A DNA stretch of 64,000 nt from Mycolicibacterium peregrinum. GTDB lineage: Bacteria > Actinomycetota > Actinomycetes > Mycobacteriales > Mycobacteriaceae. Of the stretch, positions 35,774 through 43,197 are shown in pieces. The notes below the pieces were generated by a model. The model was not told where the DNA came from. It worked only from the letters and a program-made list of their open reading frames with translations, and ran no database searches. The position numbers and the translations under genes are program-made. Location of the stretch: positions 62,001 through 126,000 of the forward strand of contig NZ_LQPP01000042.1 of assembly GCF_002102345.1 (NCBI RefSeq), read 5' to 3'. How positions within the stretch are numbered: the stretch's first letter is position 1; every line of letters begins with the position of its first letter.

Positions 35774-35809
35774 GTGACTCCCGGGCTTGCGACGAATCCC
35801 GGGAGTCAC
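35774..35809. terminator. Hairpin upstream of the J-domain gene
   Basis: Perfect 12-bp arms GTGACTCCCGGG and CCCGGGAGTCAC enclose 12 bases in the 295-bp gap between the J-domain gene and the small gene at 36044. It could end the Hsp20 transcript or lie in the J-domain leader; no T-run is obvious. I see nothing else in this gap. Confidence 0.45.
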
Positions 35810-36043
35810 CGCGGTGGATGGATTCTTCGGGCACCCGTGGTCGGTGTCGGGCGGGGTTGGTCCGTCACCGGGTGGGGTGGCTGTTAGGGGCCACGACGCC
35901 GCGTGTACGCGCCACGTTCGGTGCGCCACTACTGGTGGCGGTGCGTGCGCGGGCCGACATCTGGCGTCGGTCGCGGCGACACCACTATCTGACAGGTGTG
36001 GGCGACACCGGCGTCGGTGGCCTAGATGAGTATCGAACGAATG

Positions 36044-36373
36044 TCACCTCCCTCGCCTCACAACGTGTTTCATCACCATGCGGTGCGGAGGCGAGCGCTG
36101 GGTAGCCGACACCGGTGTGGGCAGCCATCGCCGCAGCAGCCTCCGCCGCACTTCTGGTGTCGGTGCGCCCGGGCGCGGGCATCGAGCGCTCAGCGTGACG
36201 AGGTAGCCAGGGCGGGGCCGGGGCGCAGACCCCTCAGCGAGCAGGTCGGCGAGTTCAGGCTCCCATGGGGCCTCATCCTGTCGCAGGCGTATCCATTCGG
36301 CCTCCACGATCGCCGCCGCCTCATCGAGCAGGCTGTGGTCCCATCGGATATCGGTTTGGATATCGGGCGCCAT
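36044..36373 (-). CDS. Small hypothetical protein downstream of Hsp20
   Basis: A 109-residue protein I do not recognise. The first ~60 residues look like real coding sequence (IRWDHSLLDEAAAIVEAEWIRLRQ, then PWEPELADLLAEG), a short acidic helical region. The C-terminal half is Arg/Pro-rich and may be disordered or partly out of true frame. The ATG at 36373 has GGGGGTGAG at good spacing, which favours it over the GTG at 36382. It starts 60 bases after the Hsp20 gene on the same strand. Confidence 0.5.
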   Translation of the reverse strand: MAPDIQTDIRWDHSLLDEAAAIVEAEWIRLRQDEAPWEPELADLLAEGSAPRPRPGYLVTLSARCPRPGAPTPEVRRRLLRRWLPTPVSATQRSPPHRMVMKHVVRRGR

Positions 36374-36432
36374 GTCACTCACCCCCTTTCCCGGATGCGG
36401 CGTCCCGGGCCCCGCGGGTGCGGTGGGCCTCG

Positions 36433-36852
36433 TCAGGCGTTGATGGCGGTCTTGTCGGTCTTGCTCGTGATCTCGATGCGGCGAGGTTTGGCTTTCTCGG
36501 CCACCGGGATGGTCAACCGCAACACCCCGCCGGAGTAATTGGCTTCGATCGCGTCGGTGTCCAGAGTCTCGCTCAGGAACAGCTGCCGACTGAACACCCC
36601 GCGGGCACGCTCGGCTGACACCATTTCCCGGTCGGGATCCAGTTCGGGACGCTGGGCGTGCACGGTGAGCACATTGCGCTCCACATCGAGGTTCAGCGAA
36701 TTTGCGTCAACCCCAGGCAGATCGAACTCGACGATGAACCTGTCACCTTCGCGCCAGGCGTCCATCGGCACCACCGCCGGACGGGCCGTGGTGCCCAGGA
36801 CCTGCTGGGCCAGTCGATCGAAGTCACGGAACGGATCGGTACGCATCAACAT
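36433..36852 (-). CDS. Hsp20 family small heat-shock protein
   Basis: A 139-residue alpha-crystallin-type holdase chaperone. The N-terminal RTDPFRDFDRLAQQVLG is typical of actinobacterial Hsp20. The alpha-crystallin domain runs from about residue 28 (VPMDAWREGDRFIVEFDLPG) to the conserved GVLRLTIPV near residue 109. It oligomerises and binds unfolding proteins without ATP. It is transcribed divergently from a MerR-type regulator, with two palindromes in the shared promoter region. Confidence 0.94.
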   Translation of the reverse strand: MLMRTDPFRDFDRLAQQVLGTTARPAVVPMDAWREGDRFIVEFDLPGVDANSLNLDVERNVLTVHAQRPELDPDREMVSAERARGVFSRQLFLSETLDTDAIEANYSGGVLRLTIPVAEKAKPRRIEITSKTDKTAINA

Positions 36853-36884
36853 GATTTCTGCCTCCTAACCCACTCTGCTGATTA

Positions 36885-36919
36885 CAGATGATCTGTGTCA
36901 TCTGCCATAAGTTTCTTAT
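36885..36919. promoter_or_regulatory. Palindromes between hsp20 and the MerR-type gene
   Basis: CAGATGA-N6-TCATCTG (36885-36904) and ATAAG-TTT-CTTAT (36907-36919) lie side by side between the divergent genes. A MerR-family protein would bind a dyad of about this size. They do not match the HAIR site (CTTGAGT-N7-ACTCAAG) of classical HspR. Confidence 0.55.
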
Positions 36920-36985
36920 AGCACTGCCCTCTGGCTCGTGCAAGGATGAATGTGGACCAAATCGGGGAGAAGGGAACGTTTGGAC

Positions 36986-37336
36986 GTGCAGAGCGATGCG
37001 TTGACCCGGTCGGCGCGTGGGGTGTACGGCATTTCTGTGGCCGCCGAGCTCAGCGGGATCGATCCGCAGACCTTGCGTCTGTATGAGCGGCGCGGACTGC
37101 TCACCCCGGCACGCACTGATGGCGGCACTCGCCGCTACAGCGATGACGACCTCGATCGGCTGCAGCGGATAGCTGAGCTGGTCGCCGACGGTGTCAACAT
37201 CGCCGGGATCGCCCAGATTCTGCCGCTGCAGGACCGCAACGCCGAGCTGGCGTCGACCAACGGTGAGCTCACATCGGAGAATGCGCGACTGCGATCGCAG
37301 AAGCCGCGCAGCGCGCCCCGCGGTGGGCGCAGATGA
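36986..37336 (+). CDS. MerR/HspR-type transcriptional regulator
   Basis: A ~116-residue regulator. The MerR HTH (GVYGISVAAELSGIDPQTLRLYERRGLL) is followed by GTRRYSDDDLDRLQRI and a short coiled region (NAELASTNGELTSENARLRS) before a basic end. In HspR-like proteins this architecture represses chaperone genes and is relieved by heat. Possible starts are GTG 36950, TTG 36980 and GTG 36986; GGAGAAGGG precedes the last two. It probably controls the divergent hsp20. Confidence 0.86.
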   Translation: MQSDALTRSARGVYGISVAAELSGIDPQTLRLYERRGLLTPARTDGGTRRYSDDDLDRLQRIAELVADGVNIAGIAQILPLQDRNAELASTNGELTSENARLRSQKPRSAPRGGRR

Positions 37337-37555
37337 CGCTGCGCGGCCCACGGTTTCACGCTGCCGCCCCGGCGGGTGCCTGACGCAATGTCAGTGACAC
37401 TGTCAGCGTCGAGAGTGACGCGATGTATGCCTTGGGTGTGGGAACGGCAATAACAGTGGCTGACCGCCGTTTTGGCTATGACGTCCCGGGCGGTGATCTA
37501 GGCGGGTCGGCGCTGCTCGTTGCCGAGCGATGGGTCGATGGGTGAGTAGGCGTGC

Positions 37556-37585
37556 GGGTCCAGGGCCGCGGCCGGCCCTGGACCC
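37556..37585 (-). terminator. Hairpin after the SnoaL-like gene
   Basis: GGGTCCAGGGCCG pairs perfectly with 37573-37585 around a CGGC loop, 15 bases past the stop of the leftward SnoaL-like gene. The 264-bp gap before it also holds a short palindrome TGTCAGTGACA (37389-37399). Confidence 0.6.
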
Positions 37586-37600
37586 TTATCTGCAATCAGC

Positions 37601-38044
37601 TCAGGCGGGCGCTGCTTGTTGAGCGCCTGCGGGGATCAGGCCGAGCTGCTGCAGCATGCCGAGGGTGTCCCAAGTAACCCAGCTCTCGGCGATCTTGCCG
37701 TCTTCGATCCGGTCGACATCCGTCAAGTTGATCCGGCTGTGCTTGCCGGTGGCGGGCCGGCCCATGATCTCGCCGGTGTTGTCGCCCTGCGCCTCGATCA
37801 TCGTGCAGACGTAGTCGCCCTCGGCGAGTTGCATCTTGATGTCAAATCGCATGTTGGAGAACGACTTCCGATACATCCCCATGAGACTTTTCATGTGCTC
37901 GGGACCCCGTTGATCACCGAACGGATCCTGGGTGTCGTGGAAGGCGGCAGCCGGAGCGACGAGATCGTCGAGCTCGCTGAGGTCGCCGGAGGCAAATACC
38001 TCCCAGATGCGTCGGGAAATCGCCTTGTTCTGATCATCGGCCAT
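37601..38044 (-). CDS. SnoaL-like ester cyclase / NTF2-fold protein
   Basis: A 147-residue NTF2-fold protein of the SnoaL type (KAISRRIWEVFASGDLSELDDLVAPAAAFHD, FGDQRGPE, HSRINLTDVDRIEDGKIAESW). The family contains polyketide cyclases and many proteins of unknown function. The cone-shaped pocket binds small hydrophobic molecules. It lies 212 bases downstream of the reductase gene, and a GCACACC-N4-GGTGTGC stem lies in that gap, so it may be a separate unit. Substrate unknown. Confidence 0.85.
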   Translation of the reverse strand: MADDQNKAISRRIWEVFASGDLSELDDLVAPAAAFHDTQDPFGDQRGPEHMKSLMGMYRKSFSNMRFDIKMQLAEGDYVCTMIEAQGDNTGEIMGRPATGKHSRINLTDVDRIEDGKIAESWVTWDTLGMLQQLGLIPAGAQQAAPA

Positions 38045-38256
38045 GATTCCGGCCTTTCAGGGGGTCACCGCACGGCAGATAACGTCCGCACAGGAAACGG
38101 TAGAACTGTGGCCGCAGATCCGACAGGCACACCGCAGGGTGTGCTGCCACTGGCAATTATCGGCCGCCCCGTCTGTACGGGCTGACCTGCGCTGTCGCCG
38201 ATGCCGCCACTGCCGGATGGCGCTGCTTCCGGTCGGTGCGGTTTTCGTCGACCAGG

Positions 38257-39204
38257 TCAGTTCTCGGGCTCGACGGTGAGCACGATCTTGCCGGTGGTGC
38301 GCCCATCGCCGATCACCTTCAGCGCCTGTGCCGCTTCGGATAACGGGTACTGCGCGCCGACATGTACCCGTAGTCGTCCGTCCGCCACGAGTTCGGCAAT
38401 GGATTGCAGGCCGGCCGCGTCGGGCTCGACGAGGTAGTCGTGGGCGTGGACATTCAACTCGCGGGCCCGGTCGAACAGGCCGGGAGTCCAGGCAGCTTGG
38501 GCGCTGACCAGGACGCCACCCGGGCGGAGGCAGTGCAAGGCGTCACGGCCGGCCGCGCCGCCGTACATCTGGATCACGATGTCCACGTCGTTGACGACTT
38601 CGTGCACGGGAGCCGTTGTGTAGTCCACCACTTCGTCGGCGCCCAGACCGCGGATGAAGTCGTGCTTGGCGGTGCGGGCGGTCCCGATCACATACGCGCC
38701 GTGTGCCTTGGCGATCTGCACCGCGAGGTGGCCCACGCCGCCGGCAGCGGCCGTGATCAGCACGCGTCGGTCGGGAGCCAGTCGGGCCACCTCGATGAGC
38801 ATCTGCCAGGCGGTGAGCCCTGCCAGCGGCAGTGCCGCAGCTTCGGCGAAGCTCAGTCCGGTTGGGATGGGGGCGAAATGGCGGGACGGCGCGGCGATGA
38901 ACTCCGCATAGCCGCCCGCCTGCCGGGGAAACCACGGCATGCCGAATACGCGGTCGCCGACATGGAATCGGGTGACGCCATAGCCCACCTCTTCAACCAC
39001 TCCAGCTACGTCCCAGCCGTGAATGAAGGGCAGGTCCAGCACCCCGTTGTAGGCCAGGCCCCCGCTTGTGTAGTAGTCCACCGGGTTGACTCCCGCAGCG
39101 TGGACCCGGACCTTCACCTCGGTGGGCGCCGGGCGAGGCTCCGGCACTTCAACGAGGCGCACGGAGTCGGGGCCGTCCCATTCGTTCTGGATGATGGCGC
39201 GCAT
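38257..39204 (-). CDS. NADP-dependent quinone oxidoreductase-like (MDR family)
   Basis: A 315-residue medium-chain dehydrogenase/reductase without the structural or catalytic zinc ligands, hence of the quinone oxidoreductase type. N-terminal GroES-like domain (GVNPVDYYTSGGL, GWDVAGVVEEVGYGV, GDRVFGMPWFP), then a Rossmann domain with LITAAAGGVGHLAVQIAKAHGA. It reduces quinones or conjugated carbonyls using NADPH. It is 15 bases downstream of the SnoaL-like gene, so the two form an operon opposite a TetR gene. Confidence 0.9.
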   Translation of the reverse strand: MRAIIQNEWDGPDSVRLVEVPEPRPAPTEVKVRVHAAGVNPVDYYTSGGLAYNGVLDLPFIHGWDVAGVVEEVGYGVTRFHVGDRVFGMPWFPRQAGGYAEFIAAPSRHFAPIPTGLSFAEAAALPLAGLTAWQMLIEVARLAPDRRVLITAAAGGVGHLAVQIAKAHGAYVIGTARTAKHDFIRGLGADEVVDYTTAPVHEVVNDVDIVIQMYGGAAGRDALHCLRPGGVLVSAQAAWTPGLFDRARELNVHAHDYLVEPDAAGLQSIAELVADGRLRVHVGAQYPLSEAAQALKVIGDGRTTGKIVLTVEPEN

Positions 39205-39219
39205 GAATGTCTCCTCGGT

Positions 39220-40032
39220 TCAGCGACGGGGTGATGGAACGGCGGGCACCACCGCGCCGGTATCGAACACGACAGTGGTTTCGGCACTTCGGGTTCCATG
39301 CAACCGGAACCGGTCGACGCCCGGCCATCGCCGCAGCTCGCCGCCGATCGTTCCGCGGCCTTCCCAGGCGAGCATGAGAAGGCCGTCGCGGTGGGCAAAC
39401 TCGACCACCGACAACGTCAGATCGGGGATCAGCTGCACGGCGGCGCCCAGTCGGTCGGCGTACGCGTCACGGCCGCGGAGCGGTTCGGTGGCTCCTGGCC
39501 AGTTCAGGATCACCTCGTCGGTGACGAGATCGTGAACCCCACTGGCATCGCCGGGGGCCGCCCAGAACTGAGCCCAACCCGCGACGAACGTCTCGATCCC
39601 TGACTCGGCGGCCGGAACTCCTGCTTGCCGGTGCAGGATCCGAGTGTCGAAATATCCGGTGTCGCTGGTTAGTTGGCCGTCGCGGAACGTGCAGACGAAG
39701 GTGACCGGGACGTCGATGCGGCTACCCGCCGCGGTGGGGAGACCCAGAAGGTCGTCGCCGACCGTCCCGGTCATCCTGCCCCACACCACCGCGGTGTCCT
39801 CGGCGAAAGCCGCGCCGTCGAACTGCCCCTGATAGTCGGGGATCGACCGGAACACCGCCTCGTAGAACGTCCTCAGTTGGTCGTGGCCCGAAACCGGCTG
39901 GGTGATACCGGAATCCCGGTAGCTGCCGTCGGGTGCGTACGCGGCGATGATCGCGTCCACATCATGCCGATTCTTGGCCTCGGCATAGGTGCGCAAGGAA
40001 TCACGCAGTACGTCGATCTGATCAGAGCTCAT
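39220..40032 (-). CDS. Two-domain SnoaL-like (NTF2-fold) protein
   Basis: A 270-residue protein made of two NTF2-like halves. The first half has LRTYAEAKNRHDVDAIIAAYAPDGSY; the second has TFVAGWAQFWAAPGDASGVHDL and TEPLRGRDAYADRLG. Such proteins bind or isomerise small hydrophobic compounds. It is the first gene of the leftward operon, starting 134 bases from the divergent TetR gene, with three operator-like repeats between. Confidence 0.82.
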   Translation of the reverse strand: MSSDQIDVLRDSLRTYAEAKNRHDVDAIIAAYAPDGSYRDSGITQPVSGHDQLRTFYEAVFRSIPDYQGQFDGAAFAEDTAVVWGRMTGTVGDDLLGLPTAAGSRIDVPVTFVCTFRDGQLTSDTGYFDTRILHRQAGVPAAESGIETFVAGWAQFWAAPGDASGVHDLVTDEVILNWPGATEPLRGRDAYADRLGAAVQLIPDLTLSVVEFAHRDGLLMLAWEGRGTIGGELRRWPGVDRFRLHGTRSAETTVVFDTGAVVPAVPSPRR

Positions 40033-40102
40033 CGAATCGTCCTCTCATGGTGGGGTCTGTTGCTCTCAAACCCGCAGCGCGGGCAGACGCCGTAGAACTT
40101 GC

Positions 40103-40145
40103 ATACCTCGAGTATTAACATACGTGGAGTATGTACCTCAAGTAT
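40103..40145. promoter_or_regulatory. Three tandem ATAC-N5-GTAT operators
   Basis: ATACCTCGAGTAT (40103-40115), ATACGTGGAGTAT (40120-40132) and GTACCTCAAGTAT (40133-40145) are 13-bp imperfect palindromes lying between the divergent SnoaL-like and TetR genes. They are the obvious binding sites for this TetR protein. Confidence 0.75.
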
Positions 40146-40165
40146 GAATCGTGTAGATTGGCGGT

Positions 40166-40768
40166 ATGCCCGGACCGCGCACCCAGGCCGAACGCACACG
40201 CGCGACTGTCGACCAGATCCTGGTGGTGGCGCGCGAGCGGTTTGCCGCCGATGGTTACGACAACACGTTCGTCGATAACGTCGCCGAACGTGCCGGCATG
40301 ACCAAAGGCGCGCTCTATCACCATTTCGAGGGCAAACGCGGGCTGTTCGCCGCGGTCTTCGAAAACGAACAGCGCGCGATCGGTGAAGCGGTCAACCACG
40401 CGGCCAGGGGCGCCAAAGGCAGCTGGCAGCGATTCCTCCGCGGCTGTCGCGGGTTCTTCGATGCGGTGCTCGACCCCGGCGTTCAACGCATCACCTTGAT
40501 CGACGCGCCCGCGGTTCTCGGCTGGGAATCCATGCGGGACCTCGAAGATGAACACGTCACGTCGCTGCTGCGGCTGGGGCTGAGCCAGGTGATCGCAGAC
40601 GGTCACCTGCCCAAGCAGCGCGTGGAACCCCTCGCGCATCTCCTTCACGGCGCGATGTGTGAGGCGGCCATGACCGTCGCCCGCTCGGCCGACCCCGAAC
40701 GAGAAAGCCGGGATTCGATTGCCGCACTTGAGAGATTGCTCAACGGCATCGCCGCGCACGACAAGTGA
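40166..40768 (+). CDS. TetR family transcriptional regulator
   Basis: A 200-residue TetR repressor with N-terminal HTH (RTQAERTRATVDQILVVA, then FVDNVAERAGMTKGALYHHF). The C-terminal helical part is an effector-binding domain. Its start is 20 bases after the last of three operator repeats, so it is probably autoregulated and controls the divergent SnoaL/quinone-reductase operon. The deazaflavin-dependent protein gene follows after 10 bases and may be cotranscribed. Confidence 0.93.
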   Translation: MPGPRTQAERTRATVDQILVVARERFAADGYDNTFVDNVAERAGMTKGALYHHFEGKRGLFAAVFENEQRAIGEAVNHAARGAKGSWQRFLRGCRGFFDAVLDPGVQRITLIDAPAVLGWESMRDLEDEHVTSLLRLGLSQVIADGHLPKQRVEPLAHLLHGAMCEAAMTVARSADPERESRDSIAALERLLNGIAAHDK

Positions 40769-40778
40769 CCCGCAGACG

Positions 40779-41252
40779 ATGACTGAGAGTTCGGCCCCGC
40801 CGGCCTATCTGCGGTTGCTGGTCAGGGCGGTCACTCCACTGGTCAAAACGGTGCTGCGGAGTCCGGCGCACGGCTTTCTGAGCGACACGATGATGATCCT
40901 CACCGTGACGGGCCGTCGGACCGGTCGAAGCTACGAGGTCCCGGTCAGCTACGTTGCTGACGGCGTCGTCCTCACGTGTATCACGGGGATCGAGAACGTC
41001 TGGTGGAAGAACCTACGCGGTGGTGCCGATGTCGCCGTGTTGTTGCAGGGGAGCCGCTTTCGTGGATACGCCGAGGCGTCGACCGGCGTGACCAACGTTC
41101 CGGTAATCGAGAGTTTCCTGGCGGCAAGGCCGCGCGATGCGCGGTTTCACCACGTGCGGCGGAGCATGCACGGGAAGTTCGACGCGGATGACCTGACGCG
41201 AGCGGCGCAAACGCGCGTGGTCATCCGCGTCCAACTCTGGCCGGACTGCTGA
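40779..41252 (+). CDS. Deazaflavin (F420)-dependent nitroreductase-family protein
   Basis: A 157-residue split-beta-barrel protein of the Ddn/DUF385 type. The pattern MMILTVTGRRTGRSYEVPVSYV and the WWKNLRGGADVAVLLQG segment are characteristic of F420H2-dependent reductases of mycobacteria. These proteins reduce quinones or nitro compounds. The frame opens at 40719 inside the TetR gene; the ATG at 40779 is used. Cotranscription with the TetR gene suggests it belongs to the same response. Confidence 0.87.
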   Translation: MTESSAPPAYLRLLVRAVTPLVKTVLRSPAHGFLSDTMMILTVTGRRTGRSYEVPVSYVADGVVLTCITGIENVWWKNLRGGADVAVLLQGSRFRGYAEASTGVTNVPVIESFLAARPRDARFHHVRRSMHGKFDADDLTRAAQTRVVIRVQLWPDC

Positions 41253-41255
41253 ATC

Positions 41256-42023
41256 TCAGCCGATCCAATTCGGCGGACGCTTCTGCAGGAACGCCATCAT
41301 GCCTTCGCGGGCCTCATCGGAGACGAACAGCTGCGCCGACTGCCGTGTCAGCGCTTCGGCATCCTCGTCGAACCGGCGCAGAATCGAGGCCGTCGTCAAC
41401 GCCTTCGACGCAGCCAGGCCCTGCGGGGAACCCTTTGCGATCTCGGCGGTCAGCGCGGCCACGGCGGCCTCGACGTCGTCCGCGGCTTGGGTGATGAGCC
41501 CGATCTCGGCCGCCTCGGCCGCGCCGAACTTCTCGCCGGTGACGAAGTAACGGCCCGCTGAGCGCGGTGACATCTTGGGCAACAGCGTCAGCGAGATGAT
41601 CGAGGGCGCAACGCCGATTCGCGCCTCGGTCAACGCGAACGTGCTCTTCGGACCGGCCACGACGAGATCGCACGCGCCGATCAGGCCCATCCCGCCGGCC
41701 CGCACGTGCCCGTCGATCGCGCCGATCACCGGAACCGGAAGCTCCAGGATGGCCCGCAATGTGCGGGTCATCTCGCGGGCCCGGTCCACTGCGATGTCAC
41801 CGGGGTCCTGACCGGCGGCCTCGCTCAGATCAGCTCCTGCACAGAAGGTTCCACCCGTGTGATCGAGGACCACCACCCGGACACCGGGTTCGTCGGCGGC
41901 GTCGGCCAGACCCTGGTGCAACTGCTCCACCAGGGCTGTCGACAGCGCATTGCGGTTGTGCGGGGAATCGAGTGTCAGGCGCGCAACGGCGCCCTGGACC
42001 CGGTAGTGGACTAGAGACGTCAT
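41256..42023 (-). CDS. echA7: Enoyl-CoA hydratase, EchA7-like
   Basis: A 255-residue crotonase-family hydratase. The oxyanion-hole segments TFCAGADLSE and GHVRAGGMGLIGACDL are present and the acidic residues of the active-site loop follow (TEARIGVAPS). It is the last gene of a six-gene leftward operon and lies 16 bases after fadE12. In this context it probably hydrates the carboxylated branched enoyl-CoA made by the AccA2/AccD2 enzyme, like AtuE or LiuC. Confidence 0.9.
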   Translation of the reverse strand: MTSLVHYRVQGAVARLTLDSPHNRNALSTALVEQLHQGLADAADEPGVRVVVLDHTGGTFCAGADLSEAAGQDPGDIAVDRAREMTRTLRAILELPVPVIGAIDGHVRAGGMGLIGACDLVVAGPKSTFALTEARIGVAPSIISLTLLPKMSPRSAGRYFVTGEKFGAAEAAEIGLITQAADDVEAAVAALTAEIAKGSPQGLAASKALTTASILRRFDEDAEALTRQSAQLFVSDEAREGMMAFLQKRPPNWIG

Positions 42024-42039
42024 CGTCAGTACGGCCTCG

Positions 42040-43197
42040 TCAGTAGGACCGAGGCAGGCCGAGCGACGTCTGGGCGACGAAGTTCAGGATCATCTCGCGG
42101 CTCACGGGCGCGATGCGGGCCAGCTTTGACGCCGTTACCGCAGCGGCGATGCCGTACTCCTTGGTCAGGCCGTTGCCGCCGAGGGACTGCACGGCCTGAT
42201 CGACCGCCCGAACCGATGCCTCACCTGCGGCGTACTTGGCCATGTTGGCGGCCTCGGCCGCACCGAAGTCGTCGCCGGCGTCATACAGCGTCGCGGCCTT
42301 CTGCATCATCAGTTTGGCCAGCTCCACCTCGATGTGGTTCTGCGCCAACGGATGTGACAGTCCCTGGTGCGAGCCGATCGGAACTTTCCAGACCTGGCGG
42401 GTCTTCACGTAGTCGACCGCCTTGTTGATGGCGAACCGGCCCACGCCGACCGCGCTGGCCGCTCCCATGATGCGTTCGGGGTTCAACCCGGCGAACAGCT
42501 GCGCGATTGCGGCGTCCTCCGAACCCACCAGGGCATCGGCGGGCAACCGGACGTCGTCGAGGAACACCTGGAACTGGCTCTCCGGGCTGATGATCTCCAT
42601 CTCGATCTTGGTCCAGCTCAGGCCCGGGGTATCGGTGGGGATGACGAACAGCGCGGGCTTGAGGTTTCCGGTCTTGTGGTCCTCGGTCCGGCCGACGACC
42701 AGGACGGCCTGCGCCTGGTCGATACCGGAGATGAACGTCTTCTGGCCCTTGAGAATCCAGTCGCTGCCATCGCGGCGCGCGGTGGTGGTGATGCGGTGGC
42801 TGTTGGAACCCGCGTCGGGCTCGGTGATCGCGAACGCCATGGTGATCGACCCGTCGGCAATCCCGGGGATCCAGCGTTTCTTCTGTTCCTCGGTGCCGAA
42901 CTTGGAGATGATCGTGCCGTTGATCGCGGGGGAGACGACCATCATCAGCAGCGCCGATCCGGCCGCTGACATCTCCTCCATCACCATGGACAGCTCGTAC
43001 ATGCCGGCGCCGCCGCCGCCGTACTCCTCGGGCAGGTTCACCCCGATGAATCCGAGTTTGCCTGCCTCGTTCCACAATTCGGTGGTGTGCTCACCGGCGC
43101 GGGCTTTCTCCAGGTAGTAGTCCTGTCCGTAGTTGGCGGCCATCGCGGCCACCGCCTGGCGCAGGGCCTTCTGCTCTTCGGTTTCGATGAAGCTCAT
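42040..43197 (-). CDS. fadE12: Acyl-CoA dehydrogenase, FadE12-like
   Basis: A 385-residue FAD-dependent acyl-CoA dehydrogenase. AFAITEPDAGSNSHRITTTA is the flavin/substrate-binding signature and QSLGGNGLTKEYG lies in the C-terminal domain. It would introduce a 2,3 double bond in a branched or methylated acyl-CoA. Its ATG overlaps the accA2 stop by four bases (ATGA). Substrate inferred only from the operon. Confidence 0.93.
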   Translation of the reverse strand: MSFIETEEQKALRQAVAAMAANYGQDYYLEKARAGEHTTELWNEAGKLGFIGVNLPEEYGGGGAGMYELSMVMEEMSAAGSALLMMVVSPAINGTIISKFGTEEQKKRWIPGIADGSITMAFAITEPDAGSNSHRITTTARRDGSDWILKGQKTFISGIDQAQAVLVVGRTEDHKTGNLKPALFVIPTDTPGLSWTKIEMEIISPESQFQVFLDDVRLPADALVGSEDAAIAQLFAGLNPERIMGAASAVGVGRFAINKAVDYVKTRQVWKVPIGSHQGLSHPLAQNHIEVELAKLMMQKAATLYDAGDDFGAAEAANMAKYAAGEASVRAVDQAVQSLGGNGLTKEYGIAAAVTASKLARIAPVSREMILNFVAQTSLGLPRSY

